Shown here one piece after another: positions 17,426 to 27,478 of a DNA stretch of 64,000 nucleotides. The notes under the pieces were generated by a model that was given only the letters and a program-made list of their open reading frames with translations, did no database searches and was not told the origin of the DNA. Position 1 is the first letter of the stretch. Each line of letters starts with the position of its first letter. A program made the position numbers and the translations under genes. Origin of the DNA: Flavobacterium sp. (lineage in GTDB: Bacteria; Bacteroidota; Bacteroidia; Flavobacteriales; Flavobacteriaceae); NCBI GenBank assembly GCA_012837155.1, contig CP051546.1:2230140-2294139 (forward strand), in the 5' to 3' direction.

Positions 17426-18787
17426 ATGTACGCAATACTCGACATAGAAACTACCGGAGGACAATTTAACGAAGAAGGAATTACCGAAATTGCCATTTAC
17501 AAATTTGATGGTCATGAAATTGTGGATCAATTCATCAGTTTGGTCAATCCAGAAATTCCAATTCAACCATTTGTGGTCAAACTTACAGGTATTAACAATG
17601 CCATGTTGCGCTCTGCTCCAAAGTTTTTTGAGATTGCAAAACGCATTATCGAAATAACCAACAACTGTGTTTTAGTAGCCCACAATGCCGACTTTGATTA
17701 TCGAATTTTACGCACCGAATTTCGCCGTTTGGGTTATGATTTCAATATAAAAACACTTTGTACAGTTGAATTATCCAAAAAATTATTACCCGAACAACCT
17801 TCGCATAGTTTAGGAAAATTAGTTCGCGCTTTGGGAATCCCAATGGCAGACAGACATCGTGCCAGCGGCGATGCCATGGCAACTGTGAAATTGTTCAAAA
17901 TGTTATTGGATAAGGATTTAAATAAAGAAATCGTCAAAGAACTCATCAAATTTGAAGTTCAAAAGGGAATTACGCCAAAATTGATGGATATTGTTGAAAG
18001 TCTGCCTTCAAAAACTGGAATTTATTACATTCATCGCGAAGATGGAAGCCTAATTTTTATTGGCAAAAGCCGAAACATCAAAAAAAGAGTCAACCAGCAT
18101 TTTACTGGAATTACACGAAGTGCGAAGAAAATCCAGCAAGAAGTTTTTACGGTAACTTATGAGGAAACCGGAAGTGAATTAATCGCGCTTTTGAAAGAAA
18201 CCGAAGAAATAAAAATCAACAGACCTATTTACAACCGAATGTCCCCAAAAAGCAATTTTTCTTGGGCCATTTATGCTGAAAAAGATACCAATGGCTACCT
18301 TAATTTAAAATTACAAAAAGCAGACGGTCGAAAAAAAGAAATAAAATCATACACTTCACAACAGGAAGGAAAAGATGCCTTGTTTCGAATAAGTGCGCAC
18401 TACCAATTATGCCAAAAACTCACTGGTTTATACGAAACTAAAACAAATTGTTTTCAGCACACCATCAATGAGTGTGATGGCGCGTGCATTGGAAAAATAA
18501 CTGCCGCAGAATATAACGAACGGGTTCAGGCTTTTATAGAAAAAAATAGATTCGAAAATAAAACCTTGGCCATTTTAGACAAAGGCCGTACTGTTGCTGA
18601 ACGCAGCGTAATTTTGGTTGAAAACGGTGTTTACAAAGGATATGCCTTTTATGATTTGAATTACCAAATTAATACCCTCGAAATTTTACGAAACATCATT
18701 ATTCCAATGCAAAGCAATCGTGATACCCGAAATAGCATTCAAGCCTATCTCAGAAAAAACAAGTATTTGAAAGTTATAAATTTCTAA
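17426..18787 (+). CDS. DnaQ-like exonuclease fused to GIY-YIG (UvrC/Cho-type) domain
   Basis: 453 residues from ATG 17426; an upstream ATG adds six residues from a repeat tract. The N-terminal DEDDh exonuclease has YAILDIETTGG (Asp and Glu), LVAHNADFDYRIL and HRASGDAMATVKL (His/Asp). From about residue 195 (LPSKTGIYYIHREDGSLIFI, then GKSRNIKKRVNQH) a GIY-YIG nuclease domain follows, with the catalytic Glu region EETGSELIALLKETEEIK. This epsilon-Cho fusion is known in several phyla and is thought to act in DNA repair. The frame is intact. It is 1 base before miaA and clearly in one operon with it. Confidence 0.88.
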   Translation: MYAILDIETTGGQFNEEGITEIAIYKFDGHEIVDQFISLVNPEIPIQPFVVKLTGINNAMLRSAPKFFEIAKRIIEITNNCVLVAHNADFDYRILRTEFRRLGYDFNIKTLCTVELSKKLLPEQPSHSLGKLVRALGIPMADRHRASGDAMATVKLFKMLLDKDLNKEIVKELIKFEVQKGITPKLMDIVESLPSKTGIYYIHREDGSLIFIGKSRNIKKRVNQHFTGITRSAKKIQQEVFTVTYEETGSELIALLKETEEIKINRPIYNRMSPKSNFSWAIYAEKDTNGYLNLKLQKADGRKKEIKSYTSQQEGKDALFRISAHYQLCQKLTGLYETKTNCFQHTINECDGACIGKITAAEYNERVQAFIEKNRFENKTLAILDKGRTVAERSVILVENGVYKGYAFYDLNYQINTLEILRNIIIPMQSNRDTRNSIQAYLRKNKYLKVINF

Positions 18788-18788
18788 A

Positions 18789-19688
18789 ATGTCCAAATAC
18801 CTAATTACCATAGTGGGGCCAACAGCCATAGGGAAAACTTCCCTGAGTATTGCTTTGGCGCAACATTTCAATTGCGAAATTATTTCTTGTGACAGTCGGC
18901 AGTTTTTTAAGGAAATGCGCATTGGTACCGCCGTTCCTTCCAAGGAAGAATTAGCTGAAGCCCAACACCATTTCATCCAAAACAAATCCATTTTAGAAAA
19001 TTATACTGTTGGCGATTTCGAAAAGGAAGCCATTGCTAAACTAGACGAATTGTATGCGACCAATGATTTTGTTGTGATGGTTGGCGGTTCAGGATTGTAT
19101 GTAGATGCCGTTTTAAAAGGATTTGACGAGTTTCCAGAAATTGCTATTTCGGTTCGATTAGCTGTAAAACAAAACTACGAAAAGTTAGGATTAAACTATT
19201 TGCAAACCGAATTAGAAAAACGAGATCCCGATTATTTTGAAGTTGTTGCCAAAGAAAATCCACAACGAATGATGCGTGCTTTAGAAGTTTGCATCGGAAG
19301 CGGAAAACCCTATTCTTCCTTTTTAAATCAAAAGAAAAACACACGAAACTTCACTCCTATTCTCATTGGTTTAGAAGCCGAAAGAAGTACAATTTATAAC
19401 CGAATAAATCAGCGCGTGGATGTTATGATGAATGACGGTTTATTGACCGAAGCCAAAGATTTATTCCCTTATAAAGACTTAAATGCGCTGCAAACCGTGG
19501 GATATAGAGAATTATTTAGCTATTTTAAGAAGGAGGTTTCGTTGGAATTTGCCATCGAAGAAATCAAAAAAAACACCAGACGATTTGCTAAACGTCAACT
19601 CACTTGGTTCAAACGAAACGAAAACACAAAATGGTTTGATTATTTGACCGATAAAAAAGAAATAATAAATTATATAAAAAGCTATTGA
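18789..19688 (+). CDS. miaA: tRNA dimethylallyltransferase
   Basis: Transfers dimethylallyl from DMAPP to N6 of A37 in tRNAs that read U-initial codons. It is 299 residues, full length. P-loop VGPTAIGKTSLSIALA at the N-terminus, then IISCDSRQFFKEMRIGT (substrate-binding Asp), QTVGYRELFSYF, and RRFAKRQLTWFKRN. The frame is intact. First of a downstream set with the membrane protein broken by IS982 and the thioesterase. Confidence 0.95.
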   Translation: MSKYLITIVGPTAIGKTSLSIALAQHFNCEIISCDSRQFFKEMRIGTAVPSKEELAEAQHHFIQNKSILENYTVGDFEKEAIAKLDELYATNDFVVMVGGSGLYVDAVLKGFDEFPEIAISVRLAVKQNYEKLGLNYLQTELEKRDPDYFEVVAKENPQRMMRALEVCIGSGKPYSSFLNQKKNTRNFTPILIGLEAERSTIYNRINQRVDVMMNDGLLTEAKDLFPYKDLNALQTVGYRELFSYFKKEVSLEFAIEEIKKNTRRFAKRQLTWFKRNENTKWFDYLTDKKEIINYIKSY

Positions 19689-19845
19689 TATAAATACATT
19701 AAAATTAATAAGTAAAATTATATTTTTGATTTTTACTATATATTTAATAGTTCCGTATTCTATGGCTTTGATTATGAAAATTGAAGAACCTCATTTTAAA
19801 AATCTCAACACTAAAGAATTCATTATTTTTGGAATCATACTATTA

Positions 19846-20875
19846 ATGCGAATCAAGGGTTGAAAAAACATTAAAAAAGAAAGAAATTTCTTTGTAAAAA
19901 TTAGAATAATAAGCTGATAATCAGTATATTTATAGTGTATCTAACGCACGTTTAAATATATGATTAATCAGCTTAAAGCCCTAAAATTAGTAAAAATATA
20001 TTCCATAATCTGTGACAGATTTGAAAAAGATTTAAAATACACTTGCGAACGTTTCAGCAACAACCATAAACAAGATTTAACAGATCAAGAAATTATGACC
20101 ATATACCTATTCACAGTTCAAGAAGAACAACGTTTTAGCATCAAACAAATTCATAAATATGCTTGTGATTATTTACATGATTGGTTTCCAAGACTTGGCT
20201 CATATGCTGGTTTTTCTAATCGTCTTAATCAATTATCAGAAGCTTTTCGACGTTTTTCAGCTTCATTATTTGAAGACTTTTTACCTTGGGATTGCTTAAC
20301 TGATCAAAGTTTACTGGATTCGATGCCAATAATCACTTGCTCTGGTAAACGAAATGGAAAGGTAGCAAAAGACTTGACCGATAAAGGGTATTGTTCTACA
20401 AAAGCATGTATTATTATGGAGTGAAGCTTCATGCATTAGCTTTTAGACGAGAAAATAAAATTCCTTTTCCTGAAGAAATTCAAATAACACCTGCATCTGT
20501 CAATGATTTAACGGTTTTCAAAGAAGCGTGGTCAGAAAAAACAAACAGAAAATTCTTTGGAGATAAAATATACATTAACGAGGATTTTTTTTCTGAATTA
20601 GAACAAGAGAAAAATTCAATTATGATTACACCAGTTAAAGCAATCAAAGGACAATGTCAACAAATAAAAAACTGGGATAAAGCAGCCGATGATTTATTTT
20701 CCAAAGCAGTATCAAGAGTTAGACAGCCCATAGAATCTCTTTTTAATTGGTTGATTGTTAAAACTGATATTCAAAAAGCAAGTAAAGTTAGGTCTAGCAA
20801 GGGGTTACTGGTTCATCTATTTGGAAAAATTGCTGCCGCTTTTATTGGACTAATATTTTAACCCTTGATTCGCAT
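19846..20875 (+). mobile_element. IS982-family element, copy 2
   Basis: 1030 bp, nearly identical to copy 1, with the same 16-bp ends. Flanked by 5-bp direct repeats TATTA (19841-19845 and 20876-20880). One base shorter than copy 1 at an A run. Confidence 0.92.
19960..20861 (+). pseudogene. IS982-family transposase (frameshifted copy)
   Basis: Same protein as the intact copy at 8603. Copy 1 has five A and this copy four A before GCATGTATT near 20400, which shifts the frame after residue 148. A Lys-to-Glu change and a few silent changes are the only other differences noticed. Either a true defect or a homopolymer error. Confidence 0.85.
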
Positions 20876-20937
20876 TATTAGTATTTATTTTTATCAACTA
20901 TAAATTGTTTTTCTCATATTTTAAAACCAAAAAATAA

Positions 20938-21678
20938 ATGCCCATTTCATCAGATTTCACGTCCATATTCAGCAAAGATTGGGAAATCAATTTTACGCAA
21001 TGCATGCCCAACGGTTATTTAAAATATACCGATTTGTGCAATCTTTTGCAATTAACTGCGGCAGCACATTCAGAAATTGGCGGTATTAGTTTTTCGGATA
21101 TGCAAGAATTTAATCAAGCTTGGGTTTTGAGTAGAATGCGTGTCGAAATTTCTGAATTACCAAAATGGCGGGATTGTGTAACAATAAAAACCTGGATTAA
21201 CACATTAGAAAACTCGCGTTCTGTACGTGCTTTAGAAATGTACGTCAACGGGAATAAAATAGTGGGTTGCGAAACTTTTTGGGCCGTTTTTAACACTGAA
21301 ATCAGGCGTCCAGAAGCATTGGCTTTGCCATTTGAACATTTTAATTTATATCCAAAAAGCAAGGCAACTCTAACCCCTTTTTCTAAAATAAATCTTAACA
21401 ATGAAACTGAAATGGTTTTTGAAAAAACGGTTTCCCTTTCTGATTTAGACATTGTAAATCATGTAAATAACGTAAAATACCTAGAATGGTGCTTGGATTT
21501 AATGGATAATCAATTGATTTTGAATCAAAAAATAGAAAGTCTTGATATGAATTTTATAAAGGAATTATCTCTTAAAGACAAAGTGGTCATTCACGAAAAT
21601 TTGACATCCGAAGCGATGATTTTTAGTATTACAAAAGAAGATAAAACTTGCTTTGCCTTACAACTAAATTTAAAATAA
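20938..21678 (+). CDS. Acyl-ACP thioesterase
   Basis: 246 residues with the double hot-dog layout of bacterial acyl-ACP thioesterases. First hot-dog around CMPNGYLKYTDLCNLLQLTA and AWVLSRMRVEISELPKW; second around SLSDLDIVNHVNNVKYLEW, where Asn/His/Glu of the catalytic network lie. It hydrolyses acyl-ACP to free fatty acid in the cytoplasm. The frame is intact. It probably depended on the miaA transcript, now separated by IS982. Confidence 0.85.
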   Translation: MPISSDFTSIFSKDWEINFTQCMPNGYLKYTDLCNLLQLTAAAHSEIGGISFSDMQEFNQAWVLSRMRVEISELPKWRDCVTIKTWINTLENSRSVRALEMYVNGNKIVGCETFWAVFNTEIRRPEALALPFEHFNLYPKSKATLTPFSKINLNNETEMVFEKTVSLSDLDIVNHVNNVKYLEWCLDLMDNQLILNQKIESLDMNFIKELSLKDKVVIHENLTSEAMIFSITKEDKTCFALQLNLK

Positions 21679-21737
21679 AAAAGGATTCAATTTTTTGAGG
21701 GTACTGAAAAAGTCTTTTTTCGAATAAATTGATAAAT

Positions 21738-21778
21738 AAAAGGAGTAGAAAGCTTAGGATTTCTACTCCTTTTTTGGT
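21738..21778 (+). terminator. Rho-independent terminator after the thioesterase
   Basis: 14-bp stem AAAAGGAGTAGAAA / TTTCTACTCCTTTT (21738-21751 with 21760-21773), then a T run. Confidence 0.85.
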
Positions 21779-22648
21779 ATATTTAGCTGTAATTATAAGG
21801 TTTTTTAGGCTCACATAAAAAAGTTGGGGAGAAGTTCTAAATTTGTCTAAAAAAACAAATGGATTTTTCAATTTTTTCTTCCTTTTTACCAGAAGGGCTA
21901 TTGATACATTTTGATATTGTCGATTTCAAAGAGTTAGGAGATTTACATACAAAGAAAGACTGTTTATTCATTTATTTAGATGAGAAAAAACATACTGCCA
22001 AATAATTATGATTTGAATGAATTTGAGTCAAAAGGATTCTACGAACGAACTTTAATTCAAGACTTTCCAATTAGAGGAAAGGCGGTTTATTTAGGCATTA
22101 GAAGGCGTCGATGGCGAAATAAATTTGATAAATCAATAGAAGTTAAAAGTGATTATACTTTTATAGCAGAAGGTTCAAAATTGACCGTTGAACTTTCTGA
22201 TTTTTTAAAAGATACAGGTCGAGACCCGAGAAGATACGATAAGTAATATCGCCAGTTATTACGGAGTCAAAGCCAATTTATTGCAACGCCATTACAAGAA
22301 AAAAGTTAGTGGATTTAAGGATTGGGATCAGTTCAATCACTCCGAAGATTATTTGATTTATCCTCAGAATATAGGTGAAAATCTAGGAATTGATGAGTTA
22401 AGTTTGTCAAAAGGAGAACTCTATACCTTTGTAACCAATAAAAACGGTAGAGGCAAGAAAAAAACATTAGTAGCAGTTATAAAAGGCACTAAAAGTCAAG
22501 ATATTATTGATGTTTTAAACAAAATTCCGTTAGAAAAAAGGAAGTTGGTAAAGGAAATTACCCTTGATATGGCTAATAATATGCAATTGGCTTCAAGAAT
22601 ATGTTTTCCAGAAAGCAATTTGGTTACCGATCGTTTTTCACGTAGTAA

Positions 22649-23827
22649 TACCATTGATTTTTATAAAATAGTCCAAAAACACTCGAAACATTTTTTTTAT
22701 TCACATTGGACTAAAATATAAAAATCGTATATTTGGCTTAAGAAAGAAAATATATGTCGTCACCAAAAATATTTACAATAAAGGAGAGCTTGTCGGAGCT
22801 CAAAAAATTCAAAAAAGAGCAACCCCATGATTGCAAAGAGAGTACATGCTTTACTTGTTTTTAAAGAAAATGAACTGAATGGAATTTCTAAAAGAGAGGT
22901 TGCTCAAGCCATAGGGGTTAATCATAATAGTATTCAGTCGTGGCGCGACCTCTATATTAATGGAGGGATTGAACTACTGACAAGACATTCTAAAAAAGGA
23001 TACAAGCCCAGTGTTATAACTTTGGAAGAAGAGCAAGCTTTAAGAGAACAGATGTTTAATCCTGAAAACGGGTTTGTTGGATACGTCGAACTGTTAGCTT
23101 GGTTTGATGAAAAGTTTGGGAAACAAACTAATTACAGCACTTTCAAAGGGTACGTTTATAGAAAATTCAAGGCAAAAATAAAGACCGCAAGAAAATTCAT
23201 GTTAAGAAAGACCAAATTAAGGTTGAGGATTTAAAAAAATTTCAGTAAAGAATGTGAAAACATCTACAACGAAAAAGGATGGGGATTTAAAACAATAAAC
23301 TTGTATTGTCAAGATGAAAGTCGGTTCGGGATGTTTACTAGAAACGGAAAAGCCTTAACGGCAAAAGGAATTAAGCCGATATGTGTCTTTCAACAAGTAT
23401 TCAAAGCCACATGGTTATTTGGTGCTTATTCACCATTTACAGGAGATCATTTGAATTGGAATTACCCCATTGCAATTCAAATAATTTTCAACTATTCCTA
23501 AATGAATTTTCAAAAGAGAGACCTGATGAATTTAAAATAATAATCTTAGATAATGGTGCATTTCACAAATCAAAGACCCTTACCATTCCAAATAACATAG
23601 CGTTACTTTTTATCCCACCATATTCACCAGAACTCAATCCCTCAGAAAAAATATGGTGGCGAATGAAAGGGCTTTTACTGGAAAACTGCACAAATCACTA
23701 GAAGAGGTAAGTTCTTTCATAGAGAATGAGGTGAAAAAACTAACTAATGAAATTGTCAAGAAAACCTGTGAATTTGAATATATCGTTTTCATCTCCTTTT
23801 TGGACTAAACTGTATTAGTCAATGGTA
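22649..23827 (+). mobile_element. IS630-type element B, copy 1
   Basis: 1179 bp with ends TACCATTGATTTTTATAAAA and the complement of TACCATTGACTAATACAGTT. Flanked by TAA on both sides (22646-22648, 23828-23830), and removal restores the ISAon1 sequence. A second copy lies inverted at 33416. Confidence 0.88.
22754..23818 (+). pseudogene. IS630-family transposase B, frameshifted
   Basis: Begins MSSPKIFTIKESLSELKK, with a TATATTTG promoter motif at 22728-22735. The helix-turn-helix region is AQAIGVNHNSIQSWRDLY, and the DDE residues are in YCQDESRFGMF, IILDNGAFHKS and YSPELNPSEKIWW. Several frame changes all lie in A or T runs (for example AAAAAA against AAAAAAA in copy 2 near 22805). Neither copy reads through as sequenced. 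Confidence 0.82.
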
Positions 23828-24405
23828 TAAAGCTGGTAATGGAGCCTTGCAACATCAAAGAATTAAGTTACGATGGGAAGCAATTGAAAAAGAAAATCAA
23901 GCCATTAAAATAGCCAAAGAACAAGGAATTAAATATGTTCCTATCGTTTTTGAAAATGAGGACACTCCAAAACAATTATTAGCTAGAAGCCGTTATATTA
24001 TTGCTAAAAAAACAAATGAATGGACTCCTAATCAGAAGGTAAGAGCCGAATTGTTATTCAAAATTTATCCACACTTACATCAAGCATATAAACACACTCT
24101 CGAGTTCAGGAACATCTATGAACAAACCTCAAAAGAATTAGCCAAAGAACAATTTTTAAACTGGATTGAAAAAACAAAATTATTAAAATTAAATGATTTT
24201 TAATACCGCAGCAAACAGCTTAAAATATCATTTAGAAACCATTTTAAACTTCTTCATCAAACGACATACAAATGCAAACGCAGAATCATTTAATTCTAAA
24301 ATAAAACTCTTTAGAGCAAATCTAAGAGGTGTAGTTGATGTGAAATTCTTTCTATTCAGAATGGAAAAACTTTTTGCTTAATCCCCAAAAAAATTACGTG
24401 AGCCC

Positions 24406-24445
24406 AAAAAAAGCTGTCCGAAATTATGTCTCGGACAGCTTTTTT
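24406..24445. terminator. Bidirectional terminator
   Basis: AAAAAAAGCTGTCCGA / TCGGACAGCTTTTTT stem. It serves the minus-strand DUF2911 gene ending at 24463. Confidence 0.8.
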
Positions 24446-24462
24446 ATTTTAATTTTAAGTAT

Positions 24463-25305
24463 TTATTTCTTACTCCACTCTGCAATACTGTCCTTATTCA
24501 TTTTTACATAATCCTGATTGTTAGCCGATTCAGCACCAGCCAATGAAATTTTAGCCGTTTCGATTGCTCCTTTTTTATCTCCTTGTTTGGCTTGAATTAA
24601 TGATTTCAAACGAGCAAACCAAAACGGAGTTGTTTTGCTAAGTTTCAATAGCTTTGTTTACATAATCAATGCTTTAGCAGCATCGGTATTAGATTGAAAC
24701 AAAAATTGAGCAGCAGAAAAATAATCATTAGCCGATGGTCCTGCTAACATTTTATCAATACTTGCTATGGCTGTTTTTTGAGTTGGCACTTCAAATTTTA
24801 TAGCCACATAGGAGTGCTCCCAAAACAGTTCTAATTTGCAAAATTAGAGTCTAAATTACCTATATTAATTGTAAAAGTCTCTACCGAGAAAGGTAATGCT
24901 ATTTCTTTTGCAGTCGTTTTTAAGGCTACATTATTTCGTCCCATTTCTCAGGATTTCCCCAATTGTCGGTAGTAGTATAAAAAATAATTTCCCAACTACC
25001 TGCTTTTGGAATAGTGTACAGGGAATATTTTCCTTTTTTTAAGGTTTTCCCATCGATAACAACATCATCACTAAATGAAATTGTTGTATTCTCATTAGCT
25101 CCTGTTCGCCATAATTTCCCAAAAGGAACTAAATCACCCATAATAGCTCTACCTCTAGCACTTGGTCTAGAATAATTAATTTCAACATCAGTCAAACCAA
25201 CAACCTGAGTCAAAACTGATTTAGGGCTTGATTGAGGTGTTTTTACTTGAGCCTCAGTAACATAATTAGCAATCATTATTGCCAAACAAAAATTATTTTC
25301 TTCAT
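24463..25305 (-). CDS. DUF2911 domain protein (several frameshifts)
   Basis: Secreted or periplasmic DUF2911 protein of about 280 residues; its function is unknown. Start at 25305: MKKIIFV, then (after one missing T) LAIMIANYVTEAQ gives a signal peptide. Body: VVGLTDVEINYSRPSARGRA, LWRTGANENTTISFSDDV, GSWEIIFYTTTDNWG. The C-terminal part reads FARLKSLIQAKQGDKKGAIE, a TPR-like helical pair. Frames change near 25280, 24935, 24830 and 24655. The conserved body shows this was one gene. Confidence 0.78.
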
Positions 25306-25362
25306 TGCATAAAATTTAAATGTTTTCAAAAATACAAATTCAAAAATGATAACTGTTAATTT

Positions 25363-26020
25363 TTAATTAATTTGAACTACTTTTTCAAAATTCAGTTCAT
25401 CAAAATGATGAATCACGAGGTCTGCCTTTGATAAGTCTTGCCCTTTTGAATTTTCACTATGATAACCAATACAAAAATCCCAGCGGCTTTTGCTGCCATA
25501 ATTCCATTGGTGCTATCTTCGATTACAATACAGTTTTCTTTAGCGGCAACAGACAAATTAGCTGCATATTCGAATATTGCAGGATGTGGTTTCGAATTAG
25601 GAAAATCTTCGCCGCTAACAATATGAGTAAAGTATTGATGCAAATTAAATCGTCTAAAAACACGATCAATTGTTACTTTTGAAGCCGATGAAGCCACAAT
25701 TAATTGCATTCCGTTCGAATGCAAATCCTTGATTAATTTCTCGACACCATCCAGTAATACTAAATCTTCTTTAGTATCAAAAGCATCATTAAAAATAGTT
25801 CGTTTGCGCTGAATCAAATCCTCTACTTCATGATTAATAGGAAACAGTTTGTTTCAATTTCTGAAATACATTTCTAGTAGAAAATCCCGTAAATGAGGCA
25901 TAAATTTCTTCAGAAACAGTAATGTTCAATTCAGAAAATTGTGTGAAAATAAGCATCATGATGAACAGGCTCTGTATCAACAATTACGCCATCCATATCG
26001 AATAGTACGGTTTGTATCAT
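25363..26020 (-). CDS. HAD-superfamily hydrolase, beta-phosphoglucomutase-like (frameshifts)
   Basis: HAD phosphatase or phosphomutase of about 218 residues when rejoined. Motif I is MIQTVLFDMDGVIVDTEPVH at the start (26020), motif II IVASSASKVT, motif III and IV region GEDFPNSKPHPAIFEYAA and VIEDSTNGIMAAKAAG. The tail resumes out of frame as ENSKGQDLSKADLVIHHFDE. At least three frame changes (about 25950, 25840, 25470). The substrate is unknown; cytoplasmic. Confidence 0.8.
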
Positions 26021-26059
26021 TTTATATTTTTAGTTTTTTGAATCTTGTAAAAAAACGGA

Positions 26060-26775
26060 TTACTCTTTTTTAAGCAAATAACGAATGACCGTTTCGGCAG
26101 CATACAAACCAAATAATCCTGGCATATAACTGTTTGTTCCATAAAAAGATTTTTTAAAATTAGACCCATCGGTCATTTTTAAACTGGATTCATCCTGAAT
26201 TTCTGATGACGAAACTACCTTTAGTTTGTCTATTTTCTCGGCTTTTAATCGCTTTCGAACGGTTTTGCTAACATACAATTACTTGCTTTTGTAATACAAG
26301 AAACGTGAACCTTAGAAGCTTCCATCTTTCCTCCTGCTCCCATCGATGAAATAATTTTAACTCTTTTTCGCTTGGCGGCAACAATCAAATTTAGTTTTGG
26401 TGTAATGCTATCAATACAATCTAAAACATAATCAAACTCTGCTGAAACCATTTCAAAAGCACGCTCTGGCGAAAGAAATTCTTGAATTCTAGTCAGTTTC
26501 AATTCTGGATTAATATCCATCAAGCGGTCGCCAACGATGGTTACTTTGGGTTTCCCAACGGTCGAATGCAAAGCAGGCAATTGTCGGTTTATGTTTGTAA
26601 TATCGACCACATCGCCGTCAACAATGGTCATTGTTCCCACTCCAGCTCTTGCCAAAAATTCGGCAGCAAATGAGCCCACGCCACCAAGTCCTACGACCAA
26701 AACAGTAGCATTAGTTAATTTGTTTAATCCGTCTTCTTTAAATAAAAGTGCTGCTCTTTCTGTCCATTTTGCCAT
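26060..26775 (-). CDS. tcdA: tRNA threonylcarbamoyladenosine dehydratase (one frameshift)
   Basis: E1-like enzyme that cyclises t6A37 to ct6A in tRNAs. About 238 residues from ATG 26775; an upstream ATG adds 13 unsupported residues. ATP-binding VLVVGLGGVGSFAAEFLARA, IVDGDVVDITNINRQLPAL, DYVLDCIDSITPK and the tail GLFGLYAAETVIRYLLKKE. One A is missing near 26265 (LAKTVRKRLK). It is followed upstream by a TatD gene in the same direction. Confidence 0.88.
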
Positions 26776-26810
26776 TTTAATTTTGCTTTTATGTTCCCAA
26801 ACTTCTGAAA

Positions 26811-27478
26811 TCAAAAATCGTTAATCAACAATCTTGAATCAAAAATTCTAGTGAAATTAGTATTAATTATTACTTTAAGTTCTTCAACTTCAATATTTTT
26901 ATATTTAGCTGCCAATGCATAAACTTTCTCAATACCTTCTTCAATGGTATCGGTTTCTAAGAAAAATTTATCGTTTGGAATGCTTTTAAAAACAGGCTCT
27001 AATTCTGGATTTTGCAATAGATATTTCCCAAAAGAAATGTAAAATCCGTTGTCAATTAGTTGCTGGGCAATTGGGGCGTTTTTTGAAAATCCGTGAATGA
27101 CCATCGGCACCTTAATTTTCAATCTTTTTTTAATTTCGATGATTTCCTGAAAAGCTGCCACACAATGAATCACTACTGGCTTCTGGTATTTTTCGGCTAA
27201 AAGTAATTGCTTTTCGAAAACAGATTGCTGCAAATCAACGGAATTTCAATGCGTTTATCTAAGCCACATTCGCCAATGGCTAGGCCTTTTTTTTGCTGTA
27301 ATTTACTTTCGATTATTTGTAAATCGGCAGCTAATTTAGTTTCGGCAATATGCCACGGATGAATTCCGATGGAATAAAACGGAATCGATTCATCAAATTC
27401 TTGCGGATATTGATTGACTAATTCCAACACATTGGGTTGGTTCGTGAATTTATGCGTATGAAGATTAAAGAATTGCAT
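26811..27478 (-). CDS. TatD family metal-dependent hydrolase (one frameshift)
   Basis: TatD-like TIM-barrel nuclease/hydrolase of about 222 residues. FFNLHTHKF carries the first metal-binding His pair, then GIHPWHIAE, AIGECGLDKR (metal Glu), KPVVIHCVAAFQE, VIHGFSKN and FFLETDT (Asp). One base is missing near 27240 (IEIPLDLQQSVFEKQL). TatD proteins act as 3'-5' exonucleases; the natural role is debated. It overlaps the stop of DUF1684 by one base, so co-translation is likely. Confidence 0.85.

Larger units (their letters stand above)
19684..20937 (+). pseudogene. Small two-helix membrane protein, split by IS982 copy 2
   Basis: Removing the IS and one copy of its 5-bp duplication (TATTA) gives a continuous frame of about 80 residues. 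It overlaps the miaA stop, and its TAA (20935-20937) touches the ATG of the thioesterase. It contains helices around IIFLIFTIYLIVPYSMALIM and FIIFGIILLVFIFINY with a short loop (KIEEPHFKNLNTKE) between. The start is unclear (ATT 19684, or ATG 19765). The family is not recognised. The tight spacing on both sides argues it was a real operon member. Confidence 0.55.
21859..24381 (+). pseudogene. ISAon1-type transposase (orfA+orfB), interrupted
   Basis: orfA begins MDFSIFSSFLPEGLLIHFD; an extra A near 21990 shifts it relative to copy 2. orfB runs from about 22210 and is cut inside VTDRFHVVKL at 22648 by the IS630-type guest. It resumes at 23831 with LQHQRIKLRWEAIEKEN, with a further one-T change near 24200 and a one-base loss (GGAGCC versus GGAAGCC) near 23842. 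The catalytic pattern of the ISL3-like DDE domain is described under copy 2. Confidence 0.82.
21808..24404 (+). mobile_element. ISAon1-type element, copy 1, hosting IS630-type B
   Basis: Ends GGCTCACATAAAAAAGTTGG and the complement of GGCTCACGTAATTTTTTTGG. It matches copy 2 (39902-41313) on both sides of the guest. Unlike copy 2 it has no direct repeats at its borders (GTTTTTTA left, CAAAAAAA right), which suggests a later rearrangement. Confidence 0.88.
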
